Shown piece after piece: positions 35,638 through 49,503 of a stretch of 64,000 bases of DNA (the first letter of the stretch is position 1; each line of letters opens with the position of its first letter). This DNA is from Gammaproteobacteria bacterium (GTDB lineage: Bacteria; Pseudomonadota; Gammaproteobacteria; Pseudomonadales; Azotimanducaceae). A program made the position numbers and the translations under genes. Location of the stretch: contig REEU01000186.1 of assembly GCA_007694905.1 (NCBI GenBank), forward strand, positions 20,419 through 84,418. Reading direction: 5' to 3'. The notes beneath the pieces were generated by a model, which did not search any database, had not been told where the DNA came from, and saw only the letters and a program-made list of their open reading frames with translations.

Positions 35638-36952
35638 AGCCCAAGGGGAGGGTGTCGCCGCCCGAGTGCGTGCAGCGCGCGTCCTCGCCGATGTGCTGGC
35701 GCGGCGCGCCACGCTGCCGGAAGCCCTGGCCCGACACAACGGCCCCACCGCAGACGACAGCTTCGTGCGCGAACTGTGCTTCGGGACGGCGCGCCACGCC
35801 CTGCGCCTGGACCATGAAGTTCGACGCCATCTGCGCCAAGCCCCACGCACGAAGGATTTCGATGTGCACGCGCTGCTGCTGCTCGGTGGCTACCAGCTCG
35901 CGCACACCGATGTGCCGGATCATGCCGCCGTTCACGCGACCGTCGCCGCCACCGCAGGACTGGGCAAGGGCTGGGCCCGGGGCCTGGTGAATGCGGTGCT
36001 GCGCAAGCTCGCTGGCGCGGACCTGCGGGGCGACGATCCGTCGCTGCCGGACGTCGCCCGCTTCGGCCTTCCGGAGTGGTGGCTGCAACGGCTTCGAGAC
36101 GCCTGGCCGCAGGACTGGCAGGCCATCGTCAACGCCGGTAATGCCCGCCCACCCATGACCCTGCGCACTCGTCGTAAGCGCTCACTGACCCTGGCAGCGC
36201 TGGCAGAAGCCGGCATTGCGGCGCATGCGGGAACGCTCAGCGACACCGCCATCTATTTGGAGCGGCCGCTCCCGGTCACTGCGCTGCCGGGATTCGCCGA
36301 CGGCGAGCTGAGCGTGCAGGACGAAGGTGCCCAGCTCGCTGCGCCGTTGCTCGGCGCGGCGCCCGGGGAACGCATTCTCGATGCCTGTGCCGCGCCGGGC
36401 GGCAAAGCACTGCACCTGGCCCAGATGGAGCCGGCCGCAGAGATTCTGGCGCTCGATGTGGATTCGCGCCGCTGCCAGCGCATCCGCGAGAACGTCGCCC
36501 GGGCAGGCGTCACCATCGATGTGCGGACCGGAGACGGCCGCACGCCCAGGCAGTGGTGGGACGGCAAGCCATTCGACCGGATTCTGGTGGACGCACCCTG
36601 CAGCGCCACCGGCATTCTGCGCCGCCAGCCCGACATCCGGTTGCAGCGCGAAGCCGCTGACATGCCCGAGCTGCTGCGCCTGCAGCGTGATCTCCTGCGC
36701 AATCTCTGGCCGCTGTTGCGCATTGGTGGCAGGCTGCTTTACTGCACCTGTTCCGTGCTGGCGGAGGAGAACGAGGATGTGATCGGCGCCTTCCTTGCGG
36801 AACACGACGACGCTCGTTGCCTGCCCGCCGTTTTCGGCAACGCGCCTGAGCAGGCCCGTCCACGCGCATTCGGGCAACAGCTGCTCCCCACCGTCGCGGA
36901 ACACGACGGTTTCTTTTTCGCGCTGCTCGAGCGCAGGACGATCGCAGCATGA
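35609..36952 (+). CDS. rsmB: 16S rRNA m5C967 methyltransferase RsmB
   Basis: Methylates C967 of 16S rRNA with SAM. The 447-aa protein has the NusB-like N-terminal domain and a Rossmann methyltransferase domain: [18 protein letters not shown], the first catalytic cysteine in [16 protein letters not shown] and the second in LLYCTCSVL. The ATG at 35609 overlaps fmt by 29 nt; a TTG at 35624, six bases after AAGGGG, has the better ribosome site and may be the real start. Overlaps trkA by 4 nt. Confidence 0.94.
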   Translation: MKGHSLSPPEAQGEGVAARVRAARVLADVLARRATLPEALARHNGPTADDSFVRELCFGTARHALRLDHEVRRHLRQAPRTKDFDVHALLLLGGYQLAHTDVPDHAAVHATVAATAGLGKGWARGLVNAVLRKLAGADLRGDDPSLPDVARFGLPEWWLQRLRDAWPQDWQAIVNAGNARPPMTLRTRRKRSLTLAALAEAGIAAHAGTLSDTAIYLERPLPVTALPGFADGELSVQDEGAQLAAPLLGAAPGERILDACAAPGGKALHLAQMEPAAEILALDVDSRRCQRIRENVARAGVTIDVRTGDGRTPRQWWDGKPFDRILVDAPCSATGILRRQPDIRLQREAADMPELLRLQRDLLRNLWPLLRIGGRLLYCTCSVLAEENEDVIGAFLAEHDDARCLPAVFGNAPEQARPRAFGQQLLPTVAEHDGFFFALLERRTIAA

Positions 36953-38322
36953 AGATCATCATTCTCGGCGGCGGCAAGGTAGGCGGGACCCTCGCCGAGA
37001 ACCTGTCCAGCGAGAAGTTCGATATCACCCTGGTGGATTCCGATCTGGGGCGGCTGCACCGGCTGCGGGAACGGCTCGACATCCAGACTGTGGAAGGGCA
37101 CGCATCACATCCGGATGTGCTCCGCCGCGCGGGGGCCGAGGACGCGGACATCCTGGTCGCCGTCACCAGCTCCGACGAGGTCAACATGGTGGCCTGTCAG
37201 GTCAGCTTCTCCATGTTCAGGACGCCAACAAAGATCGCCCGCATCCGCGCCAGCGCCTACTCGACCCGGGCCGGCTTCTTCTCTCGCGAGCACATGCCCA
37301 TCGATGTGCTGATCTATCCGGAGCAGGTGGTCACGGACCACATCGAGCGCCTGCTGCAGCATCCCGGCGCCCTGCAGGTGCTGGACTTCGCCCAGGGACG
37401 GATGCAGCTGGTGGCGGTGAAGGTCTATTCGAACGGACCCCTGGCCGGCAAGGCAATCAGCGCACTGCGAGAACAGTTGCCCAAAGTGGATACCCGGGTC
37501 GCTGCCATCTTCCGCCGCGACCGTCCGATCACACCCCAGGGCGATACAGTGCTGGAGGTGGACGACGAGGTGTTTTTCCTCGCGGCCCGGCGCGACATCG
37601 GACCGGTGATGAGCGAACTGCGAGGTCACGAGAAACCCTATAAACGCATCATGATCGCGGGCGGCGGCAACATTGGGGAGCGGCTGGCGCGGACCCTGGA
37701 GCGCCGGCTGAACGTGAAGCTGATCGAATTCGATCCTGCACGCTGTCAGTTTCTGTCCGGCGCGCTCGACAGCACGGTGGTTCTGCACGGCGACGCCACG
37801 GACACCGAATTGCTGCTCGAGGAGAACATCGAGAACACCGACATCTTCTGCGCCCTGACCAACGACGACGAGGCCAACATCATGTCGTCGATGCTGGCCA
37901 AGCGGCTCGGCGCACGCAAGGTCCTTACCCTGATCGGCAAGCCAGCCTACGTGGATCTGGTCCAGGGCGGACTCATCGATGTCGCCATCTCGCCACAGCA
38001 GGCGACGATTTCGGAGCTGCTGGTGCATGTGCGCAAAGCGGACATCGCCCGCATCCACTCGCTGCGGCGGGGCGCTGCGGAAGCCATCGAAGCAGTGGCC
38101 CACGGGGACGCCCGCTCGTCGCAGCTGGTCGGCCGCACCCTCGACGAGATCAAGCTGCCCAAGGGCACCACCATCGGTGGCATCGTCCGGGGCGAGGAGG
38201 TTCTGATTGCCCATGACCATCTGGTGGTGCAGACCGACGACCACCTGATCCTGTTCGTGACCGACAAGCGCCGCATCCCCGAGGTGGAGCGCCTGTTCCA
38301 GGTCAGCGTGCACTTCTTCTGA
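36949..38322 (+). CDS. trkA: Trk potassium uptake regulatory subunit TrkA
   Basis: Peripheral membrane subunit that gates the Trk potassium channel by binding nucleotides. The 457-aa product is a tandem of two RCK units: N-domain 1 ([17 protein letters not shown] at the start), C-domain 1, N-domain 2 ([17 protein letters not shown] from about 234) and C-domain 2. Full length for the family. Overlaps rsmB by 4 nt and is followed 25 nt later by trkH. Confidence 0.96.
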   Translation: MKIIILGGGKVGGTLAENLSSEKFDITLVDSDLGRLHRLRERLDIQTVEGHASHPDVLRRAGAEDADILVAVTSSDEVNMVACQVSFSMFRTPTKIARIRASAYSTRAGFFSREHMPIDVLIYPEQVVTDHIERLLQHPGALQVLDFAQGRMQLVAVKVYSNGPLAGKAISALREQLPKVDTRVAAIFRRDRPITPQGDTVLEVDDEVFFLAARRDIGPVMSELRGHEKPYKRIMIAGGGNIGERLARTLERRLNVKLIEFDPARCQFLSGALDSTVVLHGDATDTELLLEENIENTDIFCALTNDDEANIMSSMLAKRLGARKVLTLIGKPAYVDLVQGGLIDVAISPQQATISELLVHVRKADIARIHSLRRGAAEAIEAVAHGDARSSQLVGRTLDEIKLPKGTTIGGIVRGEEVLIAHDHLVVQTDDHLILFVTDKRRIPEVERLFQVSVHFF

Positions 38323-38347
38323 TCATGACCCGCGGCGTTCACTGACC

Positions 38348-39796
38348 ATGCACTTCAGCGCCGTTCTGCGGATCGCCGGCCTGCTGCTGATGCTGTTCAG
38401 CTTCACCATGCTGACGCCGCTGCCGTTCAGCTGGTACTACGGGGAAGCCACCGCGTACGTGTTCCTCGCCGCGTTCGGCCTCACGTTCGCCGGCGGGCTG
38501 CTTGCCTGGCTGCCCGTCGCCCGTACGCGCCAGGAACTGCGCATTCGCGAGGGCTTTCTGGTGACCGCGGTGTTCTACCTGTCCCTGGGCCTGTTCGGCG
38601 CGCTGCCGCTGTGGCTGGAGGCGGGCGCATGGGCGAGCTTTACCGACGCGGCGTTCGAGTCCTTCTCCGGTCTCACCACCACCGGCGCGACCGTAGCCAC
38701 CGGCCTCGACGATCTGCCGCGATCCGTCTTGATCTACCGCCAACAGCTGCAGTGGCTCGGGGGCATGGGCATCATCATCCTGGCCATCGCCATCCTGCCC
38801 ATGCTGGGTGTGGGCGGCATGCAGCTCTACCGGACCGAGATGCCGGGCCCGGTGAAGGACACCAAGCTCACGCCGCGCATCGCCGAGACGGCCAAGGCGC
38901 TGTGGTACATCTATCTGGCACTCACCGTGGCCTGCGGGGTGGGGTACTGGGCCGCCGGCATGTCGGCCTTCGATGCCCTCGCCCACAGTTTTTCCACCGT
39001 CAGCATCGGCGGCTACTCCACCTACGATGCGTCCCTCGGCCACTTCGACTCCGTTGCCGTGGAGAGCGTGGCCATGGTCTTCATGGTGCTGTGCGGGATC
39101 AACTTCGGTCTCCATTTCGCCGTCTGGAACCGGCGCGCGCCCTGGCTGTATCTTCGGGACATGGAGGTGCGCGGGTACCTGGCGATGCTCAGCGTGGTCG
39201 CGGTGCTCGCGGTCCTGCTGCTCGGCGCCCACGGCGTCCTGCCCTGGCCCGAGGCGTTACGTAACGGGCTCTTTCACACTCTCTCCATCGCCACCACGTC
39301 CGGCTTCACGACCACGGAGTACAGCGCCTGGCCTGGGGTGGTGCCGTTCCTGATCTTCTTCGCTGCGTTCACTGGAGCCTGTGCCGGTTCCACCGGCGGC
39401 GGCCTCAAGGTGGTGCGGGTTCTGCTGATCATCCTCCAGGGTCTGCGGGAGGTCCGCCGCCTGATCCACCCGCATTCGGTAATTCCGGTGAAGCTCGGCT
39501 CGGCGGTGGTGCCGGACCGGGTGGTGGACGCGATCTGGGGCTTCTTCTCGGCTTGGGTCGTGGCCTTCATGATGATCATGGTGGGCCTGCTGGCCACCGG
39601 TCTCGATTTCCTCACCGCCTTCTCGGCGGTGGGCGCCTGCCTCACGAACCTTGGCCCAGGCCTGGGGGAAGTGGCCGCTCACTACGGCGATATCCCCTAC
39701 TCAGCAAAGTGGCTCCTGTGCATCGCGATGCTCCTAGGGCGCCTGGAAGTGTTCACGATCCTGGTCCTCGTCACCCCAGCGTTCTGGCGCGGGTGA
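38348..39796 (+). CDS. trkH: Trk potassium transporter membrane subunit TrkH
   Basis: Channel-like K+ transporter, 482 aa, partner of TrkA. Four selectivity-loop segments are visible: SGLTTTGATVATG, FSTVSIGGYSTYD, ATTSGFTTTEYS and GACLTNLGPGLG; each follows a membrane helix as in the M1-P-M2 repeats. Other family marks are QLQWLGGMGIIILAIAILP and GACAGSTGGGLKVVR. A strong inverted repeat begins 2 nt after its stop. Confidence 0.95.
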   Translation: MHFSAVLRIAGLLLMLFSFTMLTPLPFSWYYGEATAYVFLAAFGLTFAGGLLAWLPVARTRQELRIREGFLVTAVFYLSLGLFGALPLWLEAGAWASFTDAAFESFSGLTTTGATVATGLDDLPRSVLIYRQQLQWLGGMGIIILAIAILPMLGVGGMQLYRTEMPGPVKDTKLTPRIAETAKALWYIYLALTVACGVGYWAAGMSAFDALAHSFSTVSIGGYSTYDASLGHFDSVAVESVAMVFMVLCGINFGLHFAVWNRRAPWLYLRDMEVRGYLAMLSVVAVLAVLLLGAHGVLPWPEALRNGLFHTLSIATTSGFTTTEYSAWPGVVPFLIFFAAFTGACAGSTGGGLKVVRVLLIILQGLREVRRLIHPHSVIPVKLGSAVVPDRVVDAIWGFFSAWVVAFMMIMVGLLATGLDFLTAFSAVGACLTNLGPGLGEVAAHYGDIPYSAKWLLCIAMLLGRLEVFTILVLVTPAFWRG

Positions 39797-39797
39797 G

Positions 39798-39834
39798 CCC
39801 CACCGCCGAGTGCCAGTGGCACTCGGCGGTGGGG
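39798..39834. terminator. long perfect inverted repeat, probable terminator
   Basis: An 18-bp perfect inverted repeat around a single central base: left arm CCCCACCGCCGAGTGCCA, right arm its exact complement ending at 39834. It starts 2 nt after the trkH stop and lies before the end of the convergent acyltransferase gene. No T-tract follows on either strand, so it is an atypical intrinsic terminator or a 3' RNA-protecting hairpin. Confidence 0.55.
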
Positions 39835-39927
39835 CGAACGGCCGGGCAGGGGGTCAAAAAAGCACAGCATCCCGCCAGGGAGAGCGGCGAAAAACTCCCT
39901 TACGAAGCGACTGCTGCACGCGGCGCT

Positions 39928-40818
39928 TCACCTACGGTAAGGATCGGGCCTTCCCGGCGGTGGCCGCTTGTAACGCTTGTAAGCCCAGAGGTACTGAGGC
40001 AGCAACGGCCGAACACAGTCCTCGATGCCGGCGTTGAGTGCGCGGGCGGCGATCTCTGGGTCGCTGACGTCGATCCCCTCGGCAGCGCTGAAACGCAAGT
40101 CGAACCCACCCTCTACGCGTGCCGCCACAGCGAACACGGCCCGGGCCCCCGTTCTTCTGAGCAGGCGCTGGACCAGCGTCATGGTCAGGGCCTGGGCGCC
40201 GAAGAAGGGGACGTGGACACCAGCGTCCCGGGAGGGTACCTGGTCCGGCAACAACCCCACCGCTTCCCCCGCCCGCAGTGCGGCCAAGGCCGCCCTCAGC
40301 CCACCCGGACCGAGTGGATGCAGGCGGGCGCCGCTGCGGGCCCGGCGCTGGCGCAGCCAGGCCATGATCTGCGGCGGGCCTTCAGGGTCGAACAGCACCG
40401 TGAACGGCATCCGCCGCGCCACCCAGTGATTCAACACCTCCCAGTTACCGACGTGGGGGCCGAGCACAAGGCAGCCCCGATCTGTCTCCAGCAGACGGCC
40501 ACCTTCGACATGGCGCACTGCGGCCAGGGCATGTTCCACGGGCGCCTGCCAGACCAGCCCAAACTCAGCGAGCAGGGCGCCTGCTTCCATGGCACTGCGA
40601 CGCGCCAGGGCGAGCCGGGCGCTGGCGTCCAGATCCGGGAAGGCCAGTTCCAGGTTGCGGCAGATGACTTCGAACGTATGACTACCCATGCCCGCCACGA
40701 AACGTCCGCCGCCGCGCCCGATCCGGCGGGACCAGCGCAGCGGCAGTGCCCGGGCAGCGGACAACGCGCCGCGCATGGCCAGCAGTAGGGTGCGCTCGGC
40801 TGCAGGTGCCGTGCGCAC
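39928..40818 (-). CDS. LpxL/HtrB family lipid A acyltransferase
   Basis: Predicted inner-membrane acyltransferase adding a secondary acyl chain to lipid A. The 296-aa product has the catalytic H(x)4E in LGPHVGNWEVLN (His122, Glu127), a GLLPDQVPSRDAGVHVPFFG segment and the C-terminal YLWAYKRYKRPPPG, all of the LpxL/LpxM family. Starts with GTG two bases after the tag stop; the later ATG of MRGALSAARALPL is an alternative. Located beside tag as PA0011 is in Pseudomonas. Confidence 0.9.
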   Translation of the reverse strand: MRTAPAAERTLLLAMRGALSAARALPLRWSRRIGRGGGRFVAGMGSHTFEVICRNLELAFPDLDASARLALARRSAMEAGALLAEFGLVWQAPVEHALAAVRHVEGGRLLETDRGCLVLGPHVGNWEVLNHWVARRMPFTVLFDPEGPPQIMAWLRQRRARSGARLHPLGPGGLRAALAALRAGEAVGLLPDQVPSRDAGVHVPFFGAQALTMTLVQRLLRRTGARAVFAVAARVEGGFDLRFSAAEGIDVSDPEIAARALNAGIEDCVRPLLPQYLWAYKRYKRPPPGRPDPYRR

Positions 40819-40820
40819 GT

Positions 40821-41399
40821 TCAGATGGTACCCAGCTGTGAGCAGGCGTCGTGCCGAGGACAGCTCAATAGGTGGTCGTTGACCCGGCCACTGGCCTGCA
40901 TCCAGGCATAGCAGATGGTCGGTCCCACGAAACGGAAGCCGGCTGCATGCAGACGCCTGGACAGATCCTTCGAAGCAGGCGTCTGCGCCGGCACTTCAGC
41001 GAGGGTTCGAAAGCGATTCTGGGCCGGCCGATCTGCCCCCTCCCAAAGCCATGTGCTGAGGCTCTCGCCACGGTCATGCAGGGCGAGCAGGGCACGGGCG
41101 TTGCCGATTGCGGCGGCGATCTTGGCCCGATTACGCACGATCCCTGCGTCCGCCAGCAAGCGCTCTTCATCGCTCCGCCCGAAGCGAGCAATCACTTCGG
41201 GCGCAAAGCTTTTGAACGCGCGCCGGAACTGCGCGCGCTTGCGCAGAATGGTGAGCCAGGACAGTCCCGCCTGCATGCCTTCGAGAATCAGCAATTCGAA
41301 CAGGGCGCGCTCATCGCGGGAGGGCACCCCCCACTCTTCGTCGTGATACGCCACGTAGAGCGGATCGACCCCACACCAGCCGCATCGTTGGTTCGTCAT
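40821..41399 (-). CDS. tag: DNA-3-methyladenine glycosylase I
   Basis: Base-excision enzyme that removes 3-methyladenine. The 192-aa protein begins RCGWCGVDPLYVAYHDEEWG, with the zinc ligands of the family supplied by this segment and the C-terminal NDHLLSCPRHDAC. The helix GMQAGLSWLTILRKR carries the family's active-site region. Divergent from gmhB; two bases separate it from the acyltransferase gene, so they are likely co-transcribed. Confidence 0.95.
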   Translation of the reverse strand: MTNQRCGWCGVDPLYVAYHDEEWGVPSRDERALFELLILEGMQAGLSWLTILRKRAQFRRAFKSFAPEVIARFGRSDEERLLADAGIVRNRAKIAAAIGNARALLALHDRGESLSTWLWEGADRPAQNRFRTLAEVPAQTPASKDLSRRLHAAGFRFVGPTICYAWMQASGRVNDHLLSCPRHDACSQLGTI

Positions 41400-41532
41400 C
41401 GCCGCCTTGTACCCAGAGACAGGGAGCATCAGGATTCTACCCGCAGCGTCAGCAGGCGTAACGGGGCCAGCTTTCCCGAGGCCCCTGAATCCCGCAGAAT
41501 GCCGGCCGCAGCACGGGCGCGGAGCGGAAGGC

Positions 41533-42087
41533 TTGGTAGCACCTACAGCAACGGTGATTCTCGATCGGGACGGCGTGATCAATGCCGATACCGTCGAGTG
41601 TGTACGCAGCGTCTCTGCTTGGCAGCCGCTGCCGGGCAGTCTGGAGGCGCTGGCCCAGTTGCGGCGGGCAGGGTGGCAGGTCGTGGTGGCCACGAACCAG
41701 TCCGGGGTTGCGCGGGGCCTGCTCAGTCGGCGGGAACTCGCTTCGATTCATGAGCATATGTGTGGTGAAGTCAACGCAGCAGGGGGCGCTATCGGCGCCA
41801 TTGCGAGCTGCACCCATGGGCCGGAGGAGTGCTGCGGGTGTCGCAAGCCGGCACCGGGGCTGATCCATCAGCTCGAAAGTCGCCTTGGACGATCGTTGCA
41901 GGACGCACCGTTCGTCGGTGACGCTGAGCGTGATCTGCAGGCAGCCCGGGCTGCAGGCTGCCGCCCGGTTCTGGTGCGCACCGGGAAGGGTCGCCGCACG
42001 GAGAAGGTCGCCGACCTGAGCGGAGTCACGGTATACGATGATCTGCGGGCATTCGTGCGCTGCCTGCTCGGGGAGACATCCGCTTGA
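41533..42087 (+). CDS. gmhB: D,D-heptose 1,7-bisphosphate 7-phosphatase
   Basis: HAD-family phosphatase in the synthesis of ADP-heptose for the LPS inner core. The 184-aa product has the nucleophile motif LDRDGVIN (Asp11 and Asp13), the ATNQSGVARG segment, the zinc loop CTHGPEECCGCRKP and the final VGDAERDLQAA. No ATG lies near the conserved start; a TTG at 41533, eight bases after GGAG, is preferred. Its stop overlaps the plsC-like start by one base. Confidence 0.9.
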   Translation: MVAPTATVILDRDGVINADTVECVRSVSAWQPLPGSLEALAQLRRAGWQVVVATNQSGVARGLLSRRELASIHEHMCGEVNAAGGAIGAIASCTHGPEECCGCRKPAPGLIHQLESRLGRSLQDAPFVGDAERDLQAARAAGCRPVLVRTGKGRRTEKVADLSGVTVYDDLRAFVRCLLGETSA

Positions 42088-42845
42088 TGAAGCTGTTGGC
42101 GATGCTGCGTAGCCTGTTGTTCACACTGGGCTACGTGATCACCACGGTGGTCTGGGGGTCACTGGGCGTGCTTACAGGGTGGCTCCTGCCTTACCGCGCC
42201 CGATTCATTTACATCATCGTGATCTGGACCCACATGGTCCTCGGGTGGCTGCGCATCACCTGCGGCATTCGCCACGAGGTGCGCGGGCGCGAGAATCTCC
42301 CCAAGGATCCCTGCGTGGTGCTGGTGCGGCATGAGAGCACATGGGAAACGCTGTTCCTGCAGGCCCAGTTCGCGCCCCAGACGACCGTGATCAAGCGGGA
42401 ACTGTTGCGCATTCCTTTCTTCGGCTGGGCCTACAGCATGCTGCGTCCCATCGCCATTGACCGCAGCGATGCCAGGGGGGCGCTGCGCAGCCTGATCCGC
42501 ATCGGCAAGGAGCGTCTCGATGACGGTGCCTGGGTCCTGATGTTCCCGGAGGGCACGCGTATGGCACCGGGGGAAGTGGGTCGGTTTCAGCGGGGCGGCG
42601 CGGCCCTGGCCAATGCGGCCGGCTGTCCGGTGGTGGTGATCGCCCACGATGCGGGACGCTGCTGGCCGGCTCGGAGCTGGATCAAGTCACCTGGGGTGAT
42701 CCACGTCGAGATCTCGCCGCCCATCGAGAGCGTGGGTCGCAGCACCGGCGAGATCAACGACGCCGCCGAGGCCTGGCTCAAAGACGCGATGGCCCGACTC
42801 TACAATCGGGATAGCAGCCAGGACCGGCAGGCGGCTTCGGACTAG
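42087..42845 (+). CDS. 1-acylglycerol-3-phosphate acyltransferase family (PlsC-like)
   Basis: Membrane lysophospholipid acyltransferase, 252 aa. Shows an N-terminal membrane span, the catalytic block RHESTWETLF (His82), a QTTVIKRELLRIPFFGWA segment and FPEGTR near 153. The W-E in place of the usual D at the catalytic block is the variant seen in the PA0005 (LptA) group next to gyrB in Pseudomonas. Coupled to gmhB by a TGATG overlap. Convergent with gyrB across a short AT-rich gap (42846-42922). Confidence 0.9.
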   Translation: MKLLAMLRSLLFTLGYVITTVVWGSLGVLTGWLLPYRARFIYIIVIWTHMVLGWLRITCGIRHEVRGRENLPKDPCVVLVRHESTWETLFLQAQFAPQTTVIKRELLRIPFFGWAYSMLRPIAIDRSDARGALRSLIRIGKERLDDGAWVLMFPEGTRMAPGEVGRFQRGGAALANAAGCPVVVIAHDAGRCWPARSWIKSPGVIHVEISPPIESVGRSTGEINDAAEAWLKDAMARLYNRDSSQDRQAASD

Positions 42846-42922
42846 CCAGATGCTCGATGAGCCCCTCAAAAACACCTTAAGCAATTGTTTTAATTAAAAT
42901 TAACCTTGCATTAACCGCGGAA

Positions 42923-46457
<3,535 letters not shown>

Positions 46458-46480
46458 CAGGCTGGGCTTGGGTCCCGCAT

Positions 46481-47584
46481 CTAAAGCCGCATCGGCATGA
46501 CCACATAGAGCGCGTCACCACCGCCAGGTTCTTCAAGCAGTGCCGAACTGTTGGCATCCGAGACGGTGAAGCGCACCTGCTCCGACTCAAGCACACCGAG
46601 CACGTCCTGCAGGTAAGACACATTGAAGCCCATCTCCAACGTATCCCCCGAAAACTGAACGGGAACCGCTTCCTCGGCCTCCTCCTGCTCCGGGTTATTC
46701 GCTTGCACAGTCAGCAGACCCTCCGAGAGGATGATCCTGACGCCGCGGTACTTTTCATTGGAAAGAATCGCCGCACGGGAGAAGGCCTCCCGTAGCTGCT
46801 GCCGGTCACCGATGCTCTCCCGAGTGCCCCCGCGGGGGATAACCTTCTCGTAATCCGGGAAACGTCCGTCCACAAGCTTTGTGATGAAGCTGTAACTCCC
46901 GACTTCGGCCTTCAGGTGGTTGCTGCCAAGATTCAGCGTCACCTGATCGTCACCCTCGGAAAGCAACCTCGACAACTCATTGACCCCCTTCCGGGGCACG
47001 ATCACCTGTGTTCTCTCCCCCGCCGCACCTGGAGTCACCGTGCACATGGCCAGTCGGTGACCATCCGTCGCCACGGAACGCAAATGCTCGGGAGTCACCT
47101 CAAGCAGCATCCCATTGAGAAAATAGCGAACGTCCTGCTGCGCCATGGAGAACGCGGTGCGGTCGATGAGGTGCCGAAGCTGATTCTGGCCCAAAGTGAT
47201 CTGAAGATCGCCCGCACCTTCATCGATACCCGGAAATTCCGCCGCAGGCAGCGTGGCCAGCTGAAAACGGCTGGGACCGGACCGCAGCACCGCTCGTTGG
47301 TCATCCAGGGTCACCTCTACCTTGGCGCCGTCCGGCAACGCTCGCCAGATATCAACCAGCTTACGTGCAGGCAGCGTGATCTCACCGTTGTCCGTAGCCG
47401 GTTCGGAAAGCTCCACCCGCGCAACCAGCTGCACCTCGAGATCCGTCCCGGTGAGTGTGAGCTGCTTCCCATCCACGGTCACCAGCAGGTTCGACAAGAC
47501 CGGCAGTGTCTGCCGCCGCTCAACCACACCCGTCACCAGCTGTAGCGGCCGCAGTAGGAGATCGCGCGAAACGGAGAACTTCAT
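46481..47584 (-). CDS. dnaN: DNA polymerase III beta subunit (sliding clamp)
   Basis: Ring-shaped processivity clamp, 367 aa, three similar domains. Typical sequences: MKFSVSRDLLLRPLQLVTGVVERRQTLPVL-type start, SRFQLATLPAAEFPG, RSVATDGHRLAMC in the middle and the C-terminal YVVMPMRL that forms part of the partner-binding pocket. 82 nt downstream of dnaA. Confidence 0.98.
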   Translation of the reverse strand: MKFSVSRDLLLRPLQLVTGVVERRQTLPVLSNLLVTVDGKQLTLTGTDLEVQLVARVELSEPATDNGEITLPARKLVDIWRALPDGAKVEVTLDDQRAVLRSGPSRFQLATLPAAEFPGIDEGAGDLQITLGQNQLRHLIDRTAFSMAQQDVRYFLNGMLLEVTPEHLRSVATDGHRLAMCTVTPGAAGERTQVIVPRKGVNELSRLLSEGDDQVTLNLGSNHLKAEVGSYSFITKLVDGRFPDYEKVIPRGGTRESIGDRQQLREAFSRAAILSNEKYRGVRIILSEGLLTVQANNPEQEEAEEAVPVQFSGDTLEMGFNVSYLQDVLGVLESEQVRFTVSDANSSALLEEPGGGDALYVVMPMRL

Positions 47585-47666
47585 GAGCGTCTCTCTTCCA
47601 TAACGAAGCCCGCCCGGGCCCTTTACCCCGGGACAGAGCTGACGGTTCGATCCGGTGCCCGTTACA

Positions 47667-48998
47667 TCAGGTGGTCAGCAGGCGCACCAGGTTCTTGTAA
47701 TCCTCAGCCAAATCGCTGCTCGTCCCGCGCAGTTCCGCCACCTTACGGCAAGCATGCAGGACCGTGGTGTGATCACGACCGCCGAAGGCATCGCCAATCT
47801 CGGGCAGGCTGTGACTGGTCAACTCCTTCGCCAGCGACATGGCGACCTGCCGCGGCCTCGCCACCGCTCGATTACGACGCTTCGAGAGCAGATCGGCAAT
47901 CTTGATCTTGAAATACTCAGCCACGGTACGCTGGATGTTATCGATGCCGACCTGCCGCTCTTGAATCGCCAGGAGATCCCTCAGCGCCAGGCGAACCTGC
48001 TCGATACTGATGCCGCGCCCAGTGAATTGGGCATTGGCAATGACGCGCTTCAAGGCACCCTCGAGTTCGCGGACGTTGGACCGTATGCGTTCGGCGATGA
48101 AAAACGCCACTTCCTGCTGCAGCTCGACGCCTTCCTGCTCGGCTTTTTTCATCAGGATAGCCACCCTATGCTCGAGCTCGGGTGGTTCGACCGCAACCGT
48201 AAGGCCCCATACGAAGCGGGACTTCAGGCGCTCTTCGAGCCCGTCGATCTCCCGCGGATAGCGGTCGCAGGTCAGCACCATCTGCCGACCACCTTCAAGT
48301 AAACTATTGAAAACGTGAAAGAATTCCTCTTGAGACCGCAGCTTGTTCGCAAAAAACTGAATGTCGTCGATGAGCAGCGCGCTCACCGAACGATAGTAAT
48401 TCATAAAGTCCTGCATCGTGCCCTGCTGCAGCGCTTTCACCATATCCTGAACGAAACGCTGAGAATGCAGGTAGACCACCTTGGCGGAACGGTCACGGGC
48501 CAGGATCAGGTTACCGACGGCCTGCATCAGATGGGTCTTGCCGAGACCCACCCCGCCGTAAAGGAGCAGTGGGTTGTAAGAGCGTCCGGCATTTTCAGCT
48601 ACCTGGATCGCAGCCGCTTTCGCGAGTTCATTGGACTTCCCCTCGACGAAAGACGAGAACGTGAACGCCCCATTCAGCTCCGAACGTGCCCCATTCGCAA
48701 CGGACGTGGACAGCGGTTTCCCCGTTTCCTGGCGCGGCGCTTCAACGACATCAGAGCTTCCGACCGTGAGCTCCACCCGCGTGTGACCGTTACGAGGAGC
48801 AAGATCGCCCACCAGCTCACTGATCCTATCCATGAAGCGGCTCGAGACCTGGTCTCTCACATACACGTTCGGCGCCAGCAGCCGGATTTCCGCATCGCCC
48901 TCCACGGCCTGAAGCGGACGGATCCAGGTGTTGAATTGCTGTGTGCTGAGCTCATCCTGAAGATGATCCAGACATTTACGCCAGACGGCTGAGTCCAT
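47667..48998 (-). CDS. dnaA: chromosomal replication initiator DnaA
   Basis: AAA+ initiator that binds DnaA boxes and melts oriC, 443 aa. Domain I ([22 protein letters not shown]), a short linker, domain III with Walker [14 protein letters not shown] and sensor regions ([13 protein letters not shown]), and domain IV with the DNA-binding signature [15 protein letters not shown]. Transcribed leftward, away from the oriC candidate at 48999-49594. Confidence 0.98.
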   Translation of the reverse strand: MDSAVWRKCLDHLQDELSTQQFNTWIRPLQAVEGDAEIRLLAPNVYVRDQVSSRFMDRISELVGDLAPRNGHTRVELTVGSSDVVEAPRQETGKPLSTSVANGARSELNGAFTFSSFVEGKSNELAKAAAIQVAENAGRSYNPLLLYGGVGLGKTHLMQAVGNLILARDRSAKVVYLHSQRFVQDMVKALQQGTMQDFMNYYRSVSALLIDDIQFFANKLRSQEEFFHVFNSLLEGGRQMVLTCDRYPREIDGLEERLKSRFVWGLTVAVEPPELEHRVAILMKKAEQEGVELQQEVAFFIAERIRSNVRELEGALKRVIANAQFTGRGISIEQVRLALRDLLAIQERQVGIDNIQRTVAEYFKIKIADLLSKRRNRAVARPRQVAMSLAKELTSHSLPEIGDAFGGRDHTTVLHACRKVAELRGTSSDLAEDYKNLVRLLTT

Positions 48999-49227
48999 TC
49001 CGCGTCGACCCTCCTACGGATAGTGACAGTTTCAGAACGATCCCCCCACGGGGTCGACATTCTACCCGCAGCTCGCTGCAGTAAGCCATGCCGAAACGCT
49101 TTCTTGATCAGCCCAAATATAAAAATTTTTCTATTTTTATCAGTATCTTAATTAGAAAACGCAAACAACGGTACCAACCGACTCGACTGCCGGCTGTGCA
49201 GACCCTGTGCAGTAACGGGGGACGACC

Positions 49228-49236
49228 TGTGGATAA
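49228..49236 (-). promoter_or_regulatory. DnaA box
   Basis: TGTGGATAA, which read on the minus strand is the perfect consensus TTATCCACA. It is the only exact match in the dnaA-rpmH gap. Confidence 0.8.
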
Positions 49237-49474
49237 CTTTCTCCGTTTCGCACCCAAAGGGTGCATAGGGACACTTACGCACATCACTTCCGTTTCTACC
49301 TACAGGGTTCCGGGCCAATCACCCACAAGCAGCCATCATCCGCCCGCGACCATAACCCGCCGCTCGCGGCCGACTGTCCACAGCTGCCGTGCCACCAACA
49401 AACAACCACAACAAGTCTTTCAAATACATTCTTATGTCTTTAGCGCCACGCAAGCGCTCCAACAGACCGCTAAA

Positions 49475-49503
49475 TTGACACCCCAGAAGGCCATCATTAG
49501 AAT
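49475..49503 (+). promoter_or_regulatory. sigma70 promoter of rpmH
   Basis: TTGACA (49475-49480), a 17-nt spacer and TAGAAT (49498-49503), near consensus and in the right direction. The rpmH start is about 85 nt further on. Expected to drive rpmH-rnpA-yidD-yidC. Confidence 0.75.

Noticed and set aside
42888..42899. Palindrome TTTTAATTAAAA between plsC-like gene and gyrB
   Set aside because: Short and AT-only; it has no GC stem, so I do not call it a terminator or operator.
49374..49382. CTGTCCACA and similar sites as DnaA boxes
   Set aside because: They differ by two or more bases from the consensus; mentioned only as weak sites in the origin entry.
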